64,000 nt of DNA, taken from NCBI GenBank assembly GCA_000226015.1, contig JH153048.1:252861-316860 (forward strand), read 5' to 3'. The translations under genes and the position numbers were made by a program. Of this stretch, positions 1 through 13,528 are shown piece by piece; the stretch's first letter is position 1; the number at the start of each line of letters is the position of its first letter. This stretch comes from Mnemiopsis leidyi (lineage: Eukaryota; Ctenophora; Tentaculata; Lobata; Bolinopsidae). The notes under the pieces are model-generated. The model was not told the DNA's origin and ran no database searches. It saw only the letters and a program-made list of their open reading frames with translations.

Positions 1-91
1 CGCCGGACGAATCACCTAGAAGACAACTCAAAATTACTACACGTCAATTTTTACCTTTTTGATCGCGCCGGGATAACGAGCAAAAAACCAT

Positions 92-220
92 GGTCACGTG
101 ACCGCCTCATTATTAATATTACTGCGGAGGATCGCACGCGTACGTCACCCAGTCACGTGACTCCTAGTAACACATGGAATATAACTCTGAACATATATAC
201 ACATCGTGAAGAGGTAAGTA
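92..220 (+). promoter_or_regulatory. Possible promoter and first-exon donor at window edge
   Basis: Two palindromic E-boxes (GGTCACGTGACC at 92-103 and AGTCACGTGACT at 151-162) are followed by a TATA-like ATATATAC near 193 and by GAG|GTAAGTA at 211-220, an almost perfect match to U1 snRNA. The order suggests a promoter and a short non-coding first exon on the + strand. No downstream partner exon could be identified, so the call is weak. Confidence 0.25.
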
Positions 221-3200
221 TGATGGGACACCGACCAATGCCAGGCAGGAAGATATCTGCACCAGTTGCCGAGTTAAACTCCGACTCATGCAGGCCGGAT
301 CAGGTGGGCCGGAGATCCTACCTTCATTGGCGTGTGTGCCGCTTCCTGACTTGTCACTGGAGCTCGGCTTTCGATCTTTAGTTTAGAACGAGCGATTATG
401 TGTTGACAGCTCATGGGATTTTTTCAAAGAATTTTGATTATTGCATCTAATAAAATTACTTTAAATGTGCAGAGAGAGTGGAGAGAAGGAGGGAAGGAAC
501 CCAACATGGCCGGTCACGGAAGCTCTCTAAACGCTCTCTAAAATGAAATAGGGAAGCATCTCAAAATCGAAACTGCTCTAAAAAGGAAACATGGAGGGAT
601 TCACCCAGGTGATTCAAACTGAAACATATTTCAAGAAGAACCCCCTCGATCTTTTGTAGAAGTATGAAGATATTATGTTTTTCTCTGAAAAGTATGCGAG
701 GCAAGTACCGAGATATCGATCGCTGACAACAAGGGAGGATGATCTAAAACATTTTGGCTTCTCGATCGATCCGAACTAACCTATGAGTAAATTTTAAAGA
801 TTGCCCACAACGACCCAATTTACAGGTTTTGAGGGTAGATATTTTGTCATTCTCAGCACATCTGCAGTTCTTTAAACCAAATTAAGTTCCCCAGGACTTT
901 AAACAGGATCGAACGTGTGTTCCATGATAGAACATGTTTAAGTTTCTATACGATTCAGGTAGAAAACACTTCCCGCACTGATATGATACAGAGCTATATA
1001 TGTCTGGTTGGTGGGGGTCAAAGTACCTCGTCTCTTTGTTGTGTTGTGTGCTAATCTCCTCAGACCATTGTATCTAAATTTATTGTAATTATTTATTGAA
1101 CCTGGCAGGTGTCACTTTATCTCTCTTACGGTTGGATTAAAACAGAAGCCCGCCCCTTTCGGCTACCCTTCGCCCGTGGTTGGTTGACGTGTTTGTTGGA
1201 TCAACCAATCAGGTTCGTCGGAGTGTTATCCAACGCGAAAAGAAACTTGAAACTAAGTACATGTCCTGTAATAACTTTTCAGACATGTTCTCTAAAATTT
1301 GTCTTTGTTAGGGCGATTAGCGGTTGTTAAGAGCACCAGACTTGGGGGTCGGTTAAATAGTTAATTGTGCATTATAATTTTTATTAAAAACACTACCCTC
1401 TGACCGCTTCCTAACTAGATTACTTGCTCTTTTCACAGCTGAAATTATCCAAGATTAAGGTCTAATTCCGGCGGCCTGATCGGGCTGCCACGTTCTCTAA
1501 TTCTCAATTCACGTCACCTATTTTATCCAGACTGTGGCCCAGTGCCCCAGCACAATAAAATTTGTAAGTTTCTTTTTTTCTGGTCAAGTTCCACACCTGG
1601 CAAGGTTATGATGTGTGCTGGGAATAAGACAGACAAAAATAGATGGGACGTGAATATTTTAAAAATTCTGTAAATAAGAACAATAAGAGTACAATGATTC
1701 TGCTCTACTTTGTTTTTTTGTTAGATAAGGAATAAAAATGTTTCCGTTCTCAGACAAGATCCCATTTCTACTTCTCTACTTGTCAATAAGTCACATGAGA
1801 TGAAAGTACGGTGCTCACCTCAAAGTACGCACGATTTGACAATTTTTGTTCTTCAAAATTTTCACAATTTTTTCTTCACAATTAGGGTTCAAAGATATGT
1901 TGATGTATGTTGAGAGACTCTGTTGAGAAGCTTTATTAGTTCATTTATAGATTTAAATTGATTAGTTTATATATAGATGATAATCGTGCAAAAACTCGTT
2001 TTCCAGGCCGCAACTTTCGTGAAAATCATTTATATAAGACATTTTATTTCTACCGAAAGAAAAAAACTTTCTTGCCACACCCTTTAAAATTTCACCGACA
2101 GCAAATCTGACACCAATACTACGACAATCGCTTTCTAATTCTCCTTGAAATGGATATCTAAATTAAGGATTCAATTATCAAATACTTTCATATCATGTTT
2201 GAAGCTGAACAAAGCTTTCTTGTGAGCTATTGTGCTCAGAGCTAAACCCCACAAGATATTTGGGGACATAAAAATAGGACACTTTCTTAGAACTAGATAA
2301 GATTTTCCAACCTGACACAAATAATCCACCAAAAAACCTCCCTCCAAAGTCTTCCCCTCGCTTTCGCTTTGTCTGCTGACCAAGACCAAGAGTTGATCAA
2401 GTGGCCATACCACCGGTGTCCTTTACACGTCGCATCCCCCTCCAAACAGACGCATGCGTTTTATTGTGATTTTATTCGGGTCACTAGCTGCCGGTTATAT
2501 TATTGTTCGCTGTGTAATCTCGCTGACAAAGCGACCCTTTCATTGGCTCCTCGTCAATCGGTAAGATTAAACAAGGGATGGTGTCACGTGACCTTGCTGT
2601 CATTAACGCACCCTCCTCTTCTTCTACACTTCGCTATAACAATTTCACTTGTATTAATCAACTGCACCTGTACTTAGTAAAATACGAGTAAAATCATAGC
2701 TCCCCTTGCCAAGGGTAAACAATGGTGTCCTCCCTTGTTTTTTGAGTTAGTTGAGGAGCGGGGGCCGGGATGTCAACAATTATACGTACTTAATTACTGC
2801 CTGATCATCATCCACCGGCACCAGAGACCGCCCGGGCCCTCTTCTTCATCTAGTCTCAATTATAATATATCTGATAGTTAATAACTGTTCACGGTGGGAG
2901 AGAGAGAGGATGGGAGCTCCAGCTGGGACACAACAAACCGCACGTGACGGATCGTTATTCTAATAGCGACACATTTAGGTGGTGTGTCTTTGAACCTGTT
3001 GAGAAGAGACGACCCTGCAGAGGAGAGGAGGGCATGATGGGATAGGATCTTACCTCTCGTCATTTGCTGGGCAACACAATCGGAACCGGGATCTGGGACT
3101 GATATCGGCAAAATAGGCTAATTTCAATTATATTTGATCTGGAGTATTGTTCACTCTGGAATCATAATTGTAGTTTGAGGAATACGATACCAGATTTTCC

Positions 3201-3740
3201 GCAATGACACTCCAATCTATTATTGGGAGTTTGAGTGGTGGCATCTTTCGACGTTTGTCGATTCTAATTTCAAAGTTGATTAAAGAACTTGTCAAAATGC
3301 AAAAAGTCTAATCAGAGTTGTAAGATCGATTTATATCCTGTCAGGATCTTTCGATGGAACTCGACTTTCAATTTCCAAACTGCCCCAACCCAAAGCGCAA
3401 CGTCAAATATTTTCAATCAATATTGAACGGGTGGTCTCATATAGGCTCGCCGAGCGAAGCTACCCCGAAAAGTTACGATCATTAGATGACTCATCTCCTC
3501 GAAAAATATATCAAACCATTTTTCTCGACATCACCTGAAAGTGTGTCAGTTCTACTCGACACCTGCACCACTCTCTTCCCATTACTTAAAATGTCAATTT
3601 TGTAATGAGTAAGACATAAACCGAACAAAAGTCCAAGCCACGAGGGTCTACTTTACAATTTCTAGATTTCATAAAAGCATTCGATTTACTATAACAACAG
3701 ACCGAGCAGTTTACCAATGCATGTTTTATTAAACGATAGG

Positions 3741-3800
3741 TGCAGCACGTGCCACACACATATATAAAGTTGCATCAACCTGAACAGATGCGTCTCCCGC
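3741..3800 (+). promoter_or_regulatory. E-box plus TATA-box cluster
   Basis: A CACGTG site at about 3746 is followed by CATATATAAAG near 3758. The first ATG after it opens a frame of only about 14 codons, so no protein-coding gene is supported. It could serve a non-coding transcript or be chance. Confidence 0.25.
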
Positions 3801-4642
3801 AAAACCAGACACCTGATTGGTCACTCTGGTAGTGACGTCATGACATCATAGCGTACTTCAACAAACACGTGACCCATCTCTGAGTAGCACAAAACCAAGG
3901 TCGATGACGACTAACAATTGGTCCTGAATAAAAGATTCACTAAGGTAGATGTTGTAAGACCGGACATTGGGAGCACATGCCTCTTCCAGCCCTCGCTGAT
4001 TGATTGGACAGGTTTTTGATGGGAGCCTTCTTTAAAGCGTCTATTATTTAAACGTGGACAGCATTGTGAACATGATATGCCACAGGTTGCTTTTTGTGTG
4101 TTTGTCACAACTTTCTATTGAGTTGAATGGAGAGTTGTTGGGTGATCCTCCCCATTGTCAAGAATGAAGAATAGTGCCATTAAATTAAACCGGTAGTGTT
4201 TATGGGACATTGTTCAGCACTCGCCAGAGTCTTAATCTCGAGGTATTCTATGTCGAGTCTGTCACAGTTAAAAGTTGACTGCTTGGTTTGGTAAGAAGGG
4301 TGACAGATATATAATTCTCCTATTTTCAACCAATAAAGTTTGTTTCTGAGATCTTCTATACCCACTTCATCACACCATGAAGATGTCACATGATGAAGTG
4401 TTAACAGTTTATCGTAAATTGGTTGGCAAATGGCAGGTTTTGCCGAAGTTTTTGCCCTTTTGCAATTAACACTACCCTAATCAGGACTATATTGATAAAC
4501 ACGGCTAGAATGAAGGCGTGAGAGAAATCCTGATTGCCAATCAGCCTGAGAATGTCCATCTTGTCCAAACAGACCTGAGTGAAATTTGAGAAACCCGATC
4601 TTTAACAGAAGTGCAGGGACAGATCCCGTCATCAGTCTTGAT

Positions 4643-4719
4643 AAGACCACTAACACCTTGACATCATGATTTTGATCCTCAGACCACTAACACCTTGACA
4701 TCATGGTTTGGATTCTCAG
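4643..4719. repeat. Two-copy tandem direct repeat of about 38 bp
   Basis: The phrase AGACCACTAACACCTTGACA and its following bases occur twice in direct succession with a few differences. Confidence 0.8.
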
Positions 4720-5106
4720 AAATCATCAACCTTTCGAATGCTGTTAAGATGCTTTTGACCCTAAAAACACTGTGAAGAAGCTAGATTTTTAAGTAGCGTG
4801 AGTTAAACGACTCTTGGCTACAGGTTTTTACGCTGGTTGTATGAGTATTCTGTAGACTAATAACCTGTTACAGCAGACGCCTTAACCACGTACTTTGAAC
4901 AACTTTTTGTCCACTTAGCCGTCTCTACAAGTCGATCTTGTCAAAATTTCAAGGATTTAATCATAAGCCTTTAGTTTTAACTGGTTTAAACTGCGATGAA
5001 CCTTTCAACAAGAAATCACGAGGTTGAAGTATAACTGGGATACATTGTAACCATTATTTAGATCAAATGGATATGTGCAAATCCTAGTAGTTAGTACTCA
5101 CTAATA

Positions 5107-5205
5107 TGAGAACCAATATGTGCACCAATATGATCATCAAGATGTGTAACAAGACGTGCATCAAGATGTGCATCAAGACGTGCATCAAGATGTGCACCAA
5201 TATGT
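5107..5205. repeat. 12-bp tandem repeat array
   Basis: Units of the type GTGCATCAAGAT are repeated about seven times with C/T and small changes. Twelve is a multiple of three, so a short open frame (repeating H-Q-D-V) runs through it; it is not a gene. Confidence 0.85.
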
Positions 5206-6780
5206 CCTGCATGGGTTATACTTTCAAGATCAAAGCTTACGTATAACTCTAGCTCCTTCACAAAAAACTTTGTTGATATGCGATAGATTAAAGTTTGGAG
5301 TCAAATATCGCCTTGTCGATGATTTCGATTACGTTGTTCAAAGAGTTTAGCCGGGCTGGCACCAGCAAACTGGTTACAAACCATGCTCTCTACCATAAAC
5401 TCAATTCCAAAACAATTATCGTTTAAATTTACCATTTAAATTTTCATTAAGCGACGGCGACAGGCCGATATACTCTTTTAGCATATGGCTTTGATTCAAG
5501 GACCATTTATACAAAGGTTTAAACTTGAATTAGGCCCATTACTGTTACAGCTAATTTGCCGGGCCGCCCCTGGGGGGGCGGTTTATATGTCTTCCGTCGC
5601 TTAAAAATTAGAAATCCCGCTGTTACATTTCCATTAACAGTAGAGTAGACTGTCATTTGGTTTTTAAACACTATCAAGCTAACAGGTTCTTAAATCATCT
5701 CAAAGGATTTTTGGTTAAGCGGACTAATTTCTGCTTGCTGCTGAGAGCTTCCCGCGGCAATGGTAGGTCGATTTTTTATGGTTAGGTTTAAGGGTTTGGA
5801 CATTACTAAATTTTTGCGATGATGACAATTAAAAGTGATAAGAAAAATCTCTATATAAGTGGCTAGAATTGAATTAGATCAGTAAGTGGTAAGAATGCAA
5901 TATTTTGGCCCGTCATCACGTGGTCATCATCACGTTCAAAACTTAAGAATCCATACTAAAAATCGAAGAGGTTCTTCCGTTATGATCTTTCCAATCAACA
6001 AAACGCGGTAATGCGATAACAGACAAGGTCTCGTATTTGGTCGCAGTAAAAGTAAAACAGTAATCTTGGAGCATAGAGGTCATTAATTTCACTGCCTGAT
6101 CATGTAGCTTTTTACAAAACCCCAATCATTACAATCTCACATTCAAAATGTGGCAACACCGTCGGGAAAGGACTCTGTGATTGGTTTTATAGTTAGTTGA
6201 TAGCAAGTCGTGTCGTTTTCATTGGACAAACACTAATTTCAATTTGATCGATTTCCCCCGTTTACCGCGACTCGACATTGTTTCGGAATTAAAAGCCTCT
6301 CAGTTGCATGAGAAAGGATCCGAATACCCATTTCTTTCATTAGTGTACGACTGCGGCTTTGGTTCAAAACTCAATTCCGCGACGAGAATCCGTTCTTGTC
6401 GCGCAGTTCAACTTTAAGGGATGTAAAGACAATGGTGTTCAATATTTCTACCCGGCTTTAGCCCGACAAAAATACAATTAAGTTTGAACTAAGAGAAATA
6501 TCTAGCTGATTATCCTGCCGAACAATATCACAAAGTTTGTTTTGAGGAGCAATGTCATGGGCTAGTAGGTACTGAAATTAAAACTATTACAATCAATAGA
6601 ACTCGTAACGACTTTAATTAGAACACCATTGTCATGCTTAGTATCGTCCTGATAATCACTTTCACAAACATCAACTGGATTTTGAATTAGCACCAATATA
6701 ATAAGCATACATGGAAGTCATTAAAAGGTAAGCCTAGTATTATATTGTCACCGCGCCCGCCGTATACTGCACTCTGAGCA

Positions 6781-6860
6781 AGAGTCACGTGACGTGAATT
6801 TGTCACGTGACGCGTTGCGCGCGCTCTTATTGGCTTGTTACTGCGTAGAGGAGAAATAAC
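6781..6860 (+). promoter_or_regulatory. IRF2BP-like gene proximal promoter
   Basis: Two CACGTG sites (6786-6791 and 6804-6809), both within GTCACGTGAC-type palindromes and 18 bp apart, are followed by a CG-rich patch (GCGTTGCGCGCGC) and an inverted CCAAT box (TTATTGGCT, about 6828). The start codon of the IRF2BP-like gene is at 6953. E-box, CpG patch and CCAAT box at this distance is a typical TATA-less housekeeping promoter. GTCACGTGAC also matches the vertebrate CLEAR element bound by MiT/TFE and USF factors. The factor used here is inference. Confidence 0.65.
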
Positions 6861-6952
6861 GCGTGGCTCGCTCCCGAGCTCCTATCCTGGCAAAAAGAGA
6901 GAGTGAGAGAGCCACCGCATTTTTAATCAGTAACCAGTCTTATTTGTTTACT

Positions 6953-8911
6953 ATGGCTGCTGTTGCCTCGAATAACATGTCTGTGTCCCGGAGTTCAAGG
7001 ATACAATGCTATCTCTGTGACTTTAACCATTCTCCCTGGGCCATGCTACAAGATTTCTCGGAGCCCATTTGCCGCGGCTGTTGCAACTACGAGGGCGTGG
7101 ATAGAATTGAAGAAGCGATACAACGAGCCCGAGGACTGAGGACCTTGTATCCGGCTGCTGCTAACGGCCGATCTCGAGGATCACCTGTACGGAACTCAAC
7201 TCCCACCGTCGAGACCAGGAAAGTGGAACCCAACAGTGCGTTTCTTCCCAGCTCTCTGAGCCACATGTCTCTGATGAACCACCCTCTTTTCCGCCACAGC
7301 ATCCAACCTCCCAGTCTCGCTAAATCTACAGAGAAATCCCCGACTCAGTCGCCGATTGTGAGAAACGCGACTGAAACCTCCCCGAAAACATCTCCCAAGG
7401 TTTCCCCTAAACGATCCCCGCCCGTTCCAGACACCTCAGAGACAACGATCTCCACCTCTGATGCACTTCGACCTGATTCCACCGTCAGTTCCGCATCCAC
7501 TGCGATCAGCATCAACTCTCAGAACAGTAGTCCCGCGACTAACACCGTGCTGACCCCGGCCGCCGCCCTAAACCACAGCACCGCCTCTACCACTCTCTCC
7601 TCCGCTACTGACGCTCTGAAGACCATGGCTAAACTCCAGTCTGAACGGATGGGCCTGCCTGTCTCCTTCGGAAACACATTCAACCTAAACAGAGGGGCGG
7701 AGAATCATTTTTCCTCCATGTTCCCTGTAATTGTACCTCCTCTAGCCCCGCGGTACGACCCGGGCAGGGCTCTCCAGATGATCAAGGAGAAAGCTCTCCA
7801 CGATCAGTTCCCACCCCCGATAGTTCGAGATATCCTCACAGTCCTGAACTCGTGCGTTCCCTTCATTGTGAGATTCAACAAAGACCACAGTTTGAAAGGA
7901 CGAGTTTTCAGCTTTGAAGCTATCAGAAAGACGACGGACTACGAGCTAAGGATCTACACCGAGTACCCTATCGGATCGAACAGTGTGTACCAGTCAGCTA
8001 GTGGCGCTTCTCGACAGATGTACGGAGAGTACAGAGAGAGAATGAACATTGGCCGCGGCCGAATCGGAGCTTCCAGCAATGGATTCAGAGACCTGGAGTA
8101 CGAGCGGATCCCGAACAGCGGACAGTGGCTGCTCCTTGGAGAACTCCTGCCCGACCTGGTGAGGTACCTGAAAGCGATGCCGGATCCCAGGTACCTGCCT
8201 CAAGCTGTGAACTTCCCCAACATGCCTCCTCCTCCTCTACCTCGGTGCAACACATCCAAGTACACCCGCATGAAGAGGGTCAAAGTGGACGAGGAAGAGA
8301 AGAGTGAGAACAACTGCAAGAAAATCTGTCTGGAGAAAGATCGTCTGAGTTGGACCGGTAACGAACTGTGGATGCAACAGCCGATATTCGGGAACCGACT
8401 GCCGCTCCACGCTGACGCACTGTCCGTCTACTCACAGCTCAACCTGGCTAACCTCAAGACAGACTCCGCCTTCTCCCCAACATCTTCTGCTGCCACCACC
8501 CTCCCCTCAGTCACGATCCAAACCCCCGCCATGACCACCGCAGCCTCTATCACCTCAGCCGACACCATCGCCAGGACGCTCGCCGTTGCCGCCGCAACGA
8601 CGACTGACTCAGTAAAAACAGAGCCGAGCACTCCTAAACCTGAGGACCCTGCCGCCGCCGCCACCACCACCTCTTCCCCCGACGACATAAACTGTTTGAA
8701 CTGCGAGGGACTTCTCGAGGGATCAGACTTTGTCCAGTGTCCCTCGGTCTTCCTCCACAAGTTCTGCTTCACCTGCACCAGGAAGGCCATCAAGGAGATG
8801 TTGCCCGGTGACGTGTGTTGTCCCAGTGGATTGAAGTGCCCCCTGAAAGGCACCACCTCGCCCTGGACCTTCATGAGCGAAGAGATAAAAACTATTCTCG
8901 AGAACGAGTGA
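6953..8911 (+). CDS. IRF2BP-family transcriptional co-regulator (zinc finger + RING)
   Basis: Intronless gene for a 652-residue protein. The frame is open upstream to 6863 without an ATG; I choose the ATG at 6953 because the following M-A-A-V start resembles the family N-terminus. Residues 19-62 form the IRF2BP N-terminal zinc finger (Cys19, Cys22, Cys40, Cys43, with W-A-M and C-R-G-C-x-N-Y-E-G signatures). Residues about 581-652 form the C-terminal C3HC4 RING (Cys581, Cys584, Cys596, His602, Cys605, Cys608, then CCPSG and KCPL), ending in the family-typical P-W-x-F-M segment. Between them lie a Ser/Thr-Pro-rich linker with many SP/TP sites, a conserved-looking block around residues 280-430, a basic M-K-R-V-K-V stretch near residue 440 that could be a nuclear signal, and an Ala/Thr-rich low-complexity segment. 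Vertebrate members (about 580-800 aa) act in the nucleus as co-repressors or E3-ligase-like regulators. Which vertebrate paralogue it resembles most cannot be told. Confidence 0.95.
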   Translation: MAAVASNNMSVSRSSRIQCYLCDFNHSPWAMLQDFSEPICRGCCNYEGVDRIEEAIQRARGLRTLYPAAANGRSRGSPVRNSTPTVETRKVEPNSAFLPSSLSHMSLMNHPLFRHSIQPPSLAKSTEKSPTQSPIVRNATETSPKTSPKVSPKRSPPVPDTSETTISTSDALRPDSTVSSASTAISINSQNSSPATNTVLTPAAALNHSTASTTLSSATDALKTMAKLQSERMGLPVSFGNTFNLNRGAENHFSSMFPVIVPPLAPRYDPGRALQMIKEKALHDQFPPPIVRDILTVLNSCVPFIVRFNKDHSLKGRVFSFEAIRKTTDYELRIYTEYPIGSNSVYQSASGASRQMYGEYRERMNIGRGRIGASSNGFRDLEYERIPNSGQWLLLGELLPDLVRYLKAMPDPRYLPQAVNFPNMPPPPLPRCNTSKYTRMKRVKVDEEEKSENNCKKICLEKDRLSWTGNELWMQQPIFGNRLPLHADALSVYSQLNLANLKTDSAFSPTSSAATTLPSVTIQTPAMTTAASITSADTIARTLAVAAATTTDSVKTEPSTPKPEDPAAAATTTSSPDDINCLNCEGLLEGSDFVQCPSVFLHKFCFTCTRKAIKEMLPGDVCCPSGLKCPLKGTTSPWTFMSEEIKTILENE

Positions 8912-11648
8912 AGGGACGTCTTTTAGTTGGAGCCGTTTATGCGCGCTTCCAAGATCTTTGAGAATTTGTTTGATTTTCTAGGAAATTGGTGAAGCAGAGT
9001 GTTTTTGCGAATGGCATTTGAAACGATTTGAAAACAAAAGTGGTATTTGAACTGCAAATATTTGACTTTCAGCGATATTTGAACTTTGTATATGACAGAG
9101 AGGTTGTATAAGACGATTGAAAAAGATACAGTAAAAACTTTGGTGAATTGTAGAATCGACCGAAAAGAAAGAGAAGTTATTGTAAATTTTTTCTTTGGAC
9201 GGTAGTAACCTGCTTACTTTACTGTGTAATTTATTCTAATTGTGACATTACATGAAATTAATTATTGACTTTTATCATTTATAACTGATATAATGTGTAC
9301 CTATTTTGTCTTCAACAAAAACTAATTTCAAATTTTCAAGTCTCTTCAAACCTAATTCTAATCCTCCAAATCACCAAATCAGAAAATTGACCAGGCAATT
9401 CCAATGAAACTAATTAAGGACGTTACTAAATCGATTTTCAATTGCGATAGGAAAGCACATGGTACGACGAACATTAGCACATGAGCTCACACAACCCCCG
9501 TCACGTGACCTATCTGACTGCAACTTCAAGTACGTTTTCCTGTTTTCCCGTGTTACAGTAGCTCAGTGTTACAATAGGGGTTTCTCCGACTTTTCTACAG
9601 TTTTGCTAGGATTTAGGGTTTAATTTTCTTTGTTCGCTGATTGCTGAGTAGAACTAGAAAATCCCGTGATTGTACAAAAGAGCACGTGACTATGATATGT
9701 AGTCATGTGACTACCTGTATCACTGTAATTCTTCTTGAATCTCGAAAGGAGTTTCGCAAAGTGTTTCTCCCTGCTTCAAACCAACGTACTGAGTCACGTG
9801 ATCAATCATAATTTCGCCGTAAATTTGACGGGGAAAAAAGAATGCCGCCAATTGTTGAAGCTCATTGTTCGAACATCTCTCTTTCTCTCTTCTTGGCTCT
9901 AACTGGTTCCAATAACTCCTCCGTGTCACCTAATTTCAACATTTTTTATCTCCGTGTCCCTAAAATTAAAAATTAACCTAATTGAGTTAAATTCAAACAT
10001 GCACGCCTATTGGCAGCTTCCATTATCGAGTTAGATTTTATCACTATAGAAATTATTGAAATATATAAACCTGTTCCGTGATCTAATGAGATTTGGAAAC
10101 TTATCAGTAATTCAACCTTCGTAGAATGGCAAATTTTGAGAGATTATTTAGGGTGGCTTTTGAAAAGGTTCTGAAGCGCATGTGAATTCATGGAACTTTG
10201 AATTCGAAAAATATTTTTGACGGAAATTATCGTATTAAGTGAGGCGTAAGAATTTCGAACAGAAAAATACAAAAATAAACTCATGGTCATTGTTAATGTC
10301 TTTAGTTGTAATGAAATTTGAGAATGGATTTAAACAACGATCATAGCTATCAATTAGCTAGCAATCTAATCGTATCGTAATAATTCATTTTATATCAGTC
10401 ACTGGAATTGATTAAAATAATCAAATTAAAGCTGTACCAAGTATTGACATTTACTCTACTTAAAACTTAATTCTCGGCCCGATGTCTGGAGTTGGCGACA
10501 GTTAAGTTTTAAAGCAAACCGTGAAGAATGTCTTGATTAAAATCTCTGTGGCGAACCTCACAAATGTATTGTCCAAAGATCACGTCACACGTGTGCAATA
10601 AAGTCACGTGCACAGTGTACCTGTAAGCTTTAACCTCTAGAAGAAACTCCAAATCTTGAGCTGGCAAGATCCGGCATACATCCTCTAGCGATACAACTAT
10701 TTTAGTGTTTCAAACTTTCCCAACAAAGACTAAAGTCGTTTCAAGCCCTTGTCCACGTTGTAGGGCTTTGTACTGAATCTCTGTATCGCGCACACACAAA
10801 CACACACTCTGACCAACAATTAAAGTTCGACAATCACGGCCGGTTTTCAAAAGGAGTAAAAAATTTTGCGTCAAATTTATTGACAGGTAACTTTGAAACG
10901 TCAACACCCCTCTTTGGGGAGGCATGTCTTTTAGCGTTTTATTTAATGCTACTACTTACTAGGGCTGGATACGTTTCTTTAAGTGGGGGGGGGGGCGGTT
11001 TTAGGGACAGAAATTTAAATAAGGAGGGTGAAGGAGATAATGAAAGTTAGTTAGAAAGACGGAGGGAGAAGGGGTGAAGAAAGAGAGTGCTAGTGTTAGT
11101 GACCAGGAAACAGTGAGAGAGAGAGATACATGCATTACCTGTTAGCAGTTATTGGTCGCAGTTTACGTGTTGAGAATTTCTATTGACAACCATAGAACAG
11201 CGTAAAAATATAATTCTCACTCTGGCTCTGCTGAATGGCATATTATATTTTCTCCGTGGAATGCGAATCGCTGAGGCGTGACCGCCAGAGAGCTGACTTC
11301 GCAAAACGAAATGTAAACCCGTTCACACTTAACTTGCCTTTTCAGCTAACGGGATCTCGCCCAATTTGGTAATTTCACCTGTCAAAATTCACCTCGTCTA
11401 AGGAAAACCAGGCGGTGATTTTCCGACCTGACCAAACTACACACTTTAAACTAAAGGTGAATTTCAAACCCGCAGTTCCCCGCAATTATACCAGGGCACG
11501 TGTTAATTGTCGCGTAACAACAATAGCGACTGTCTCTATTACTGTCGCAGTTTCCAATTAGATTTAGCTCCTCCAAACTCGTCAACATGTACAGATTTCA
11601 GGTCAGTTTCCCGTCCTAGCCAGCCCAGGCTTGTAGGACACAACATGT

Positions 11649-11739
11649 CACGTGACTGCTTACCGTGGTCACGTGACGTCACTTTCCTGTGCTAGCTGGC
11701 CCAGGTTTACCGGACTTCTCCGGTTGCCATGGACACGTG
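11649..11739. promoter_or_regulatory. Paired E-boxes plus E-box/X-box composite
   Basis: CACGTG at 11649 and 11670 (21 bp apart) are followed by GGTTGCCATGG (11722-11732) directly abutting a third CACGTG at 11734. GGTTGCCATGG is an RFX X-box-like half with its central CCATGG. The same arrangement recurs near 13.1-13.5 kb. Confidence 0.5.
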
Positions 11740-13114
11740 TCTTTTCTGACGCACTGATCGCACTAAACTTCCGTTAATAATTGTCGGGATTTTGGGGGAA
11801 ATCTCCGACATTGTCATCGGGAAAGTTATAGACAAAATATCAGAATAAAGAGTCAGGAATAGTTTAGTCTTTGAAGGGTGATATTGGGAGATGGCCTGAT
11901 AGTGATTTCGCAACAGCAGATTCTTTAAACTTTAATAACGACTATTTTTCTTCTTATAGATTGATCAACTCAGTAAAAGCCTGCTATCAAGGAAGACATT
12001 CGTTTCAGAATTGACTTAAAGCTGATTTGAATTTCCGAGAAATCAAGACTTCTTTTAGCACGGTTTTAGAATGTAGTTTCTGTTTAGAAATAAAACTTTC
12101 AGCTAGCCTTATAGCGTTAAACATTAGAACATTATCCTTATTAAACTTTGAAGGGAGCATTGCACCGAGTTAGAAATAAAAAAATTAGAGCAGTAGTAGA
12201 CGTCCTTACATTTTGAACAATGTTTAGTATGATTCATAGAAATTCTCAAACCTAACAGATCTGTCGGCCACTTTTCATCTTTTGTCCAAGGAAATCCTGA
12301 CACGTCAATTTGAAACTCTTTTTCCAGCGCTCCTCTCATTCCTATCCTAATCAAATCTAAAACCGTTCTTCAAAACATATCCTGGACCAATTTGCCTGAT
12401 CAGATCTGAAAAAGAGCCTGTTTGAAACATTATCACTCCCAATCCACCCAATCAGAGTCTCCACTGAGACTAATCACCCTCACAATGCTTCCACAACACA
12501 GATACTCTAACTAAGGACAACAGAACCAGATCACAAGGACTCCCAGGTTTTCTCTTCATAGTTTCCTCTCCTACTAGAGAGGAACCACCCGAAACTGTAC
12601 CCAGAAAGACGTGTAAACAAAGACTGGAGGGTTATACGTCTAGGTGTCTAGGTGTCTGGTACTGCTACCCCTGTTTCGTCCTCTTCTTTCTCTCTAACAG
12701 GTTACCAGCTAGGAGCAACCTTCGGAGGAGGAGGGAGTTGGGAAAATAAACCATAGACCAGGAGGAATATTGTTCGTTTAGTCGAGCTTTTTTTCTCCCC
12801 AGCAATGACCTGCGAAAAATAAAATCTTATCGTAGCTCAGCCATGTGGTTTTCAAAGAGATGTAGACAAAAGAAGAGAAATACTCCGCCCCTGCTCCGTC
12901 TATATTCTCAACCCTCCCGATCTCTAGCTCTTCTGCCGAACACCACCACTATATAAACCGACCCAGTCTGGTCCCTGAATCCTAAACCTGCTCACACTAT
13001 CTACAATACCTACCATTAGACAAGGAATTGTTTCCTATAATGAGGCAAATACGGAACAAAACCTCATCCCACCTGACTCATCTTTCAGAGAGAGGTCTAT
13101 CGCATCCTCACAAT

Positions 13115-13140
13115 CACGTGACCATGACAACCGTCACGTG
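13115..13140. promoter_or_regulatory. E-box / X-box-like core / E-box composite
   Basis: Two CACGTG sites start 20 bp apart and the spacer reads ACCATGACAACCGT, an RFX-like CCATGNCAAC core. It closely resembles the elements at 13310 (opposite strand) and 13529. Confidence 0.55.
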
Positions 13141-13309
13141 ACCTCTTCACTGAGAGAGGTCTACCTCATCCTCTCTGAGACTGACCTGCTTGGAATGATA
13201 GTCTGGGCTAATATATTGCAGTATTTTTACGGTGCAAGGTGTACATTAAACAGAGAATGGGAAGGTGTGACTAATGATGCTCCTCGCATGTTCTATCTCA
13301 AACAGTTAC

Positions 13310-13336
13310 CACGTGCGACGTTGCCATGGTCACGTG
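13310..13336. promoter_or_regulatory. E-box / X-box core / E-box composite (reverse)
   Basis: CACGTG at 13310 and 13331, 21 bp apart. Read on the minus strand the spacer is ACCATGGCAACGTCG, a near-exact X-box core next to the E-box. Confidence 0.55.
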
Positions 13337-13528
13337 GCCTAACATAGGTCTCCACTAAATGCTTGTTGGCCTGCTTTTTAATGACCTAATTGTTCGATAA
13401 TCTTTCTCCGTTTTTTGGGGTGCAGGCCGTCTATTTTAAAACAAAGGGGCAGGTCTGATTTTGTCTTGTTGACACGATGAGGCGTGCAGGCAGAAACCCG
13501 ATAGGGGACAAGCCAGATCATTACCGAC

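Larger units (their letters stand above)
1..6780. other. Noncoding region upstream of the IRF2BP-like gene
   Basis: I see no coding sequence that I can support; the open frames are short and lack domain-like composition. It holds CACGTG sites at about 94, 153, 2584, 2941, 3746, 3865 and 5918, a TATATAAA just after the E-box at 3746, a two-copy direct repeat at about 4643-4719, and a 12-bp tandem array at 5107-5205. A G/C hairpin (CCGCCCC pairing with GGGGCGG) lies at about 5564-5583. A perfect splice-donor sequence lies at 211-220. Confidence 0.6.

Noticed and set aside
157-381. 74-codon frame at the window start as a protein gene
   Set aside because: It crosses a perfect splice donor at 211-220 and shows no protein-like features.
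8428-8874. 148-codon frame antisense to the IRF2BP-like gene
   Set aside because: Mirror of the Ala/Thr-rich and RING coding region; no independent signal.
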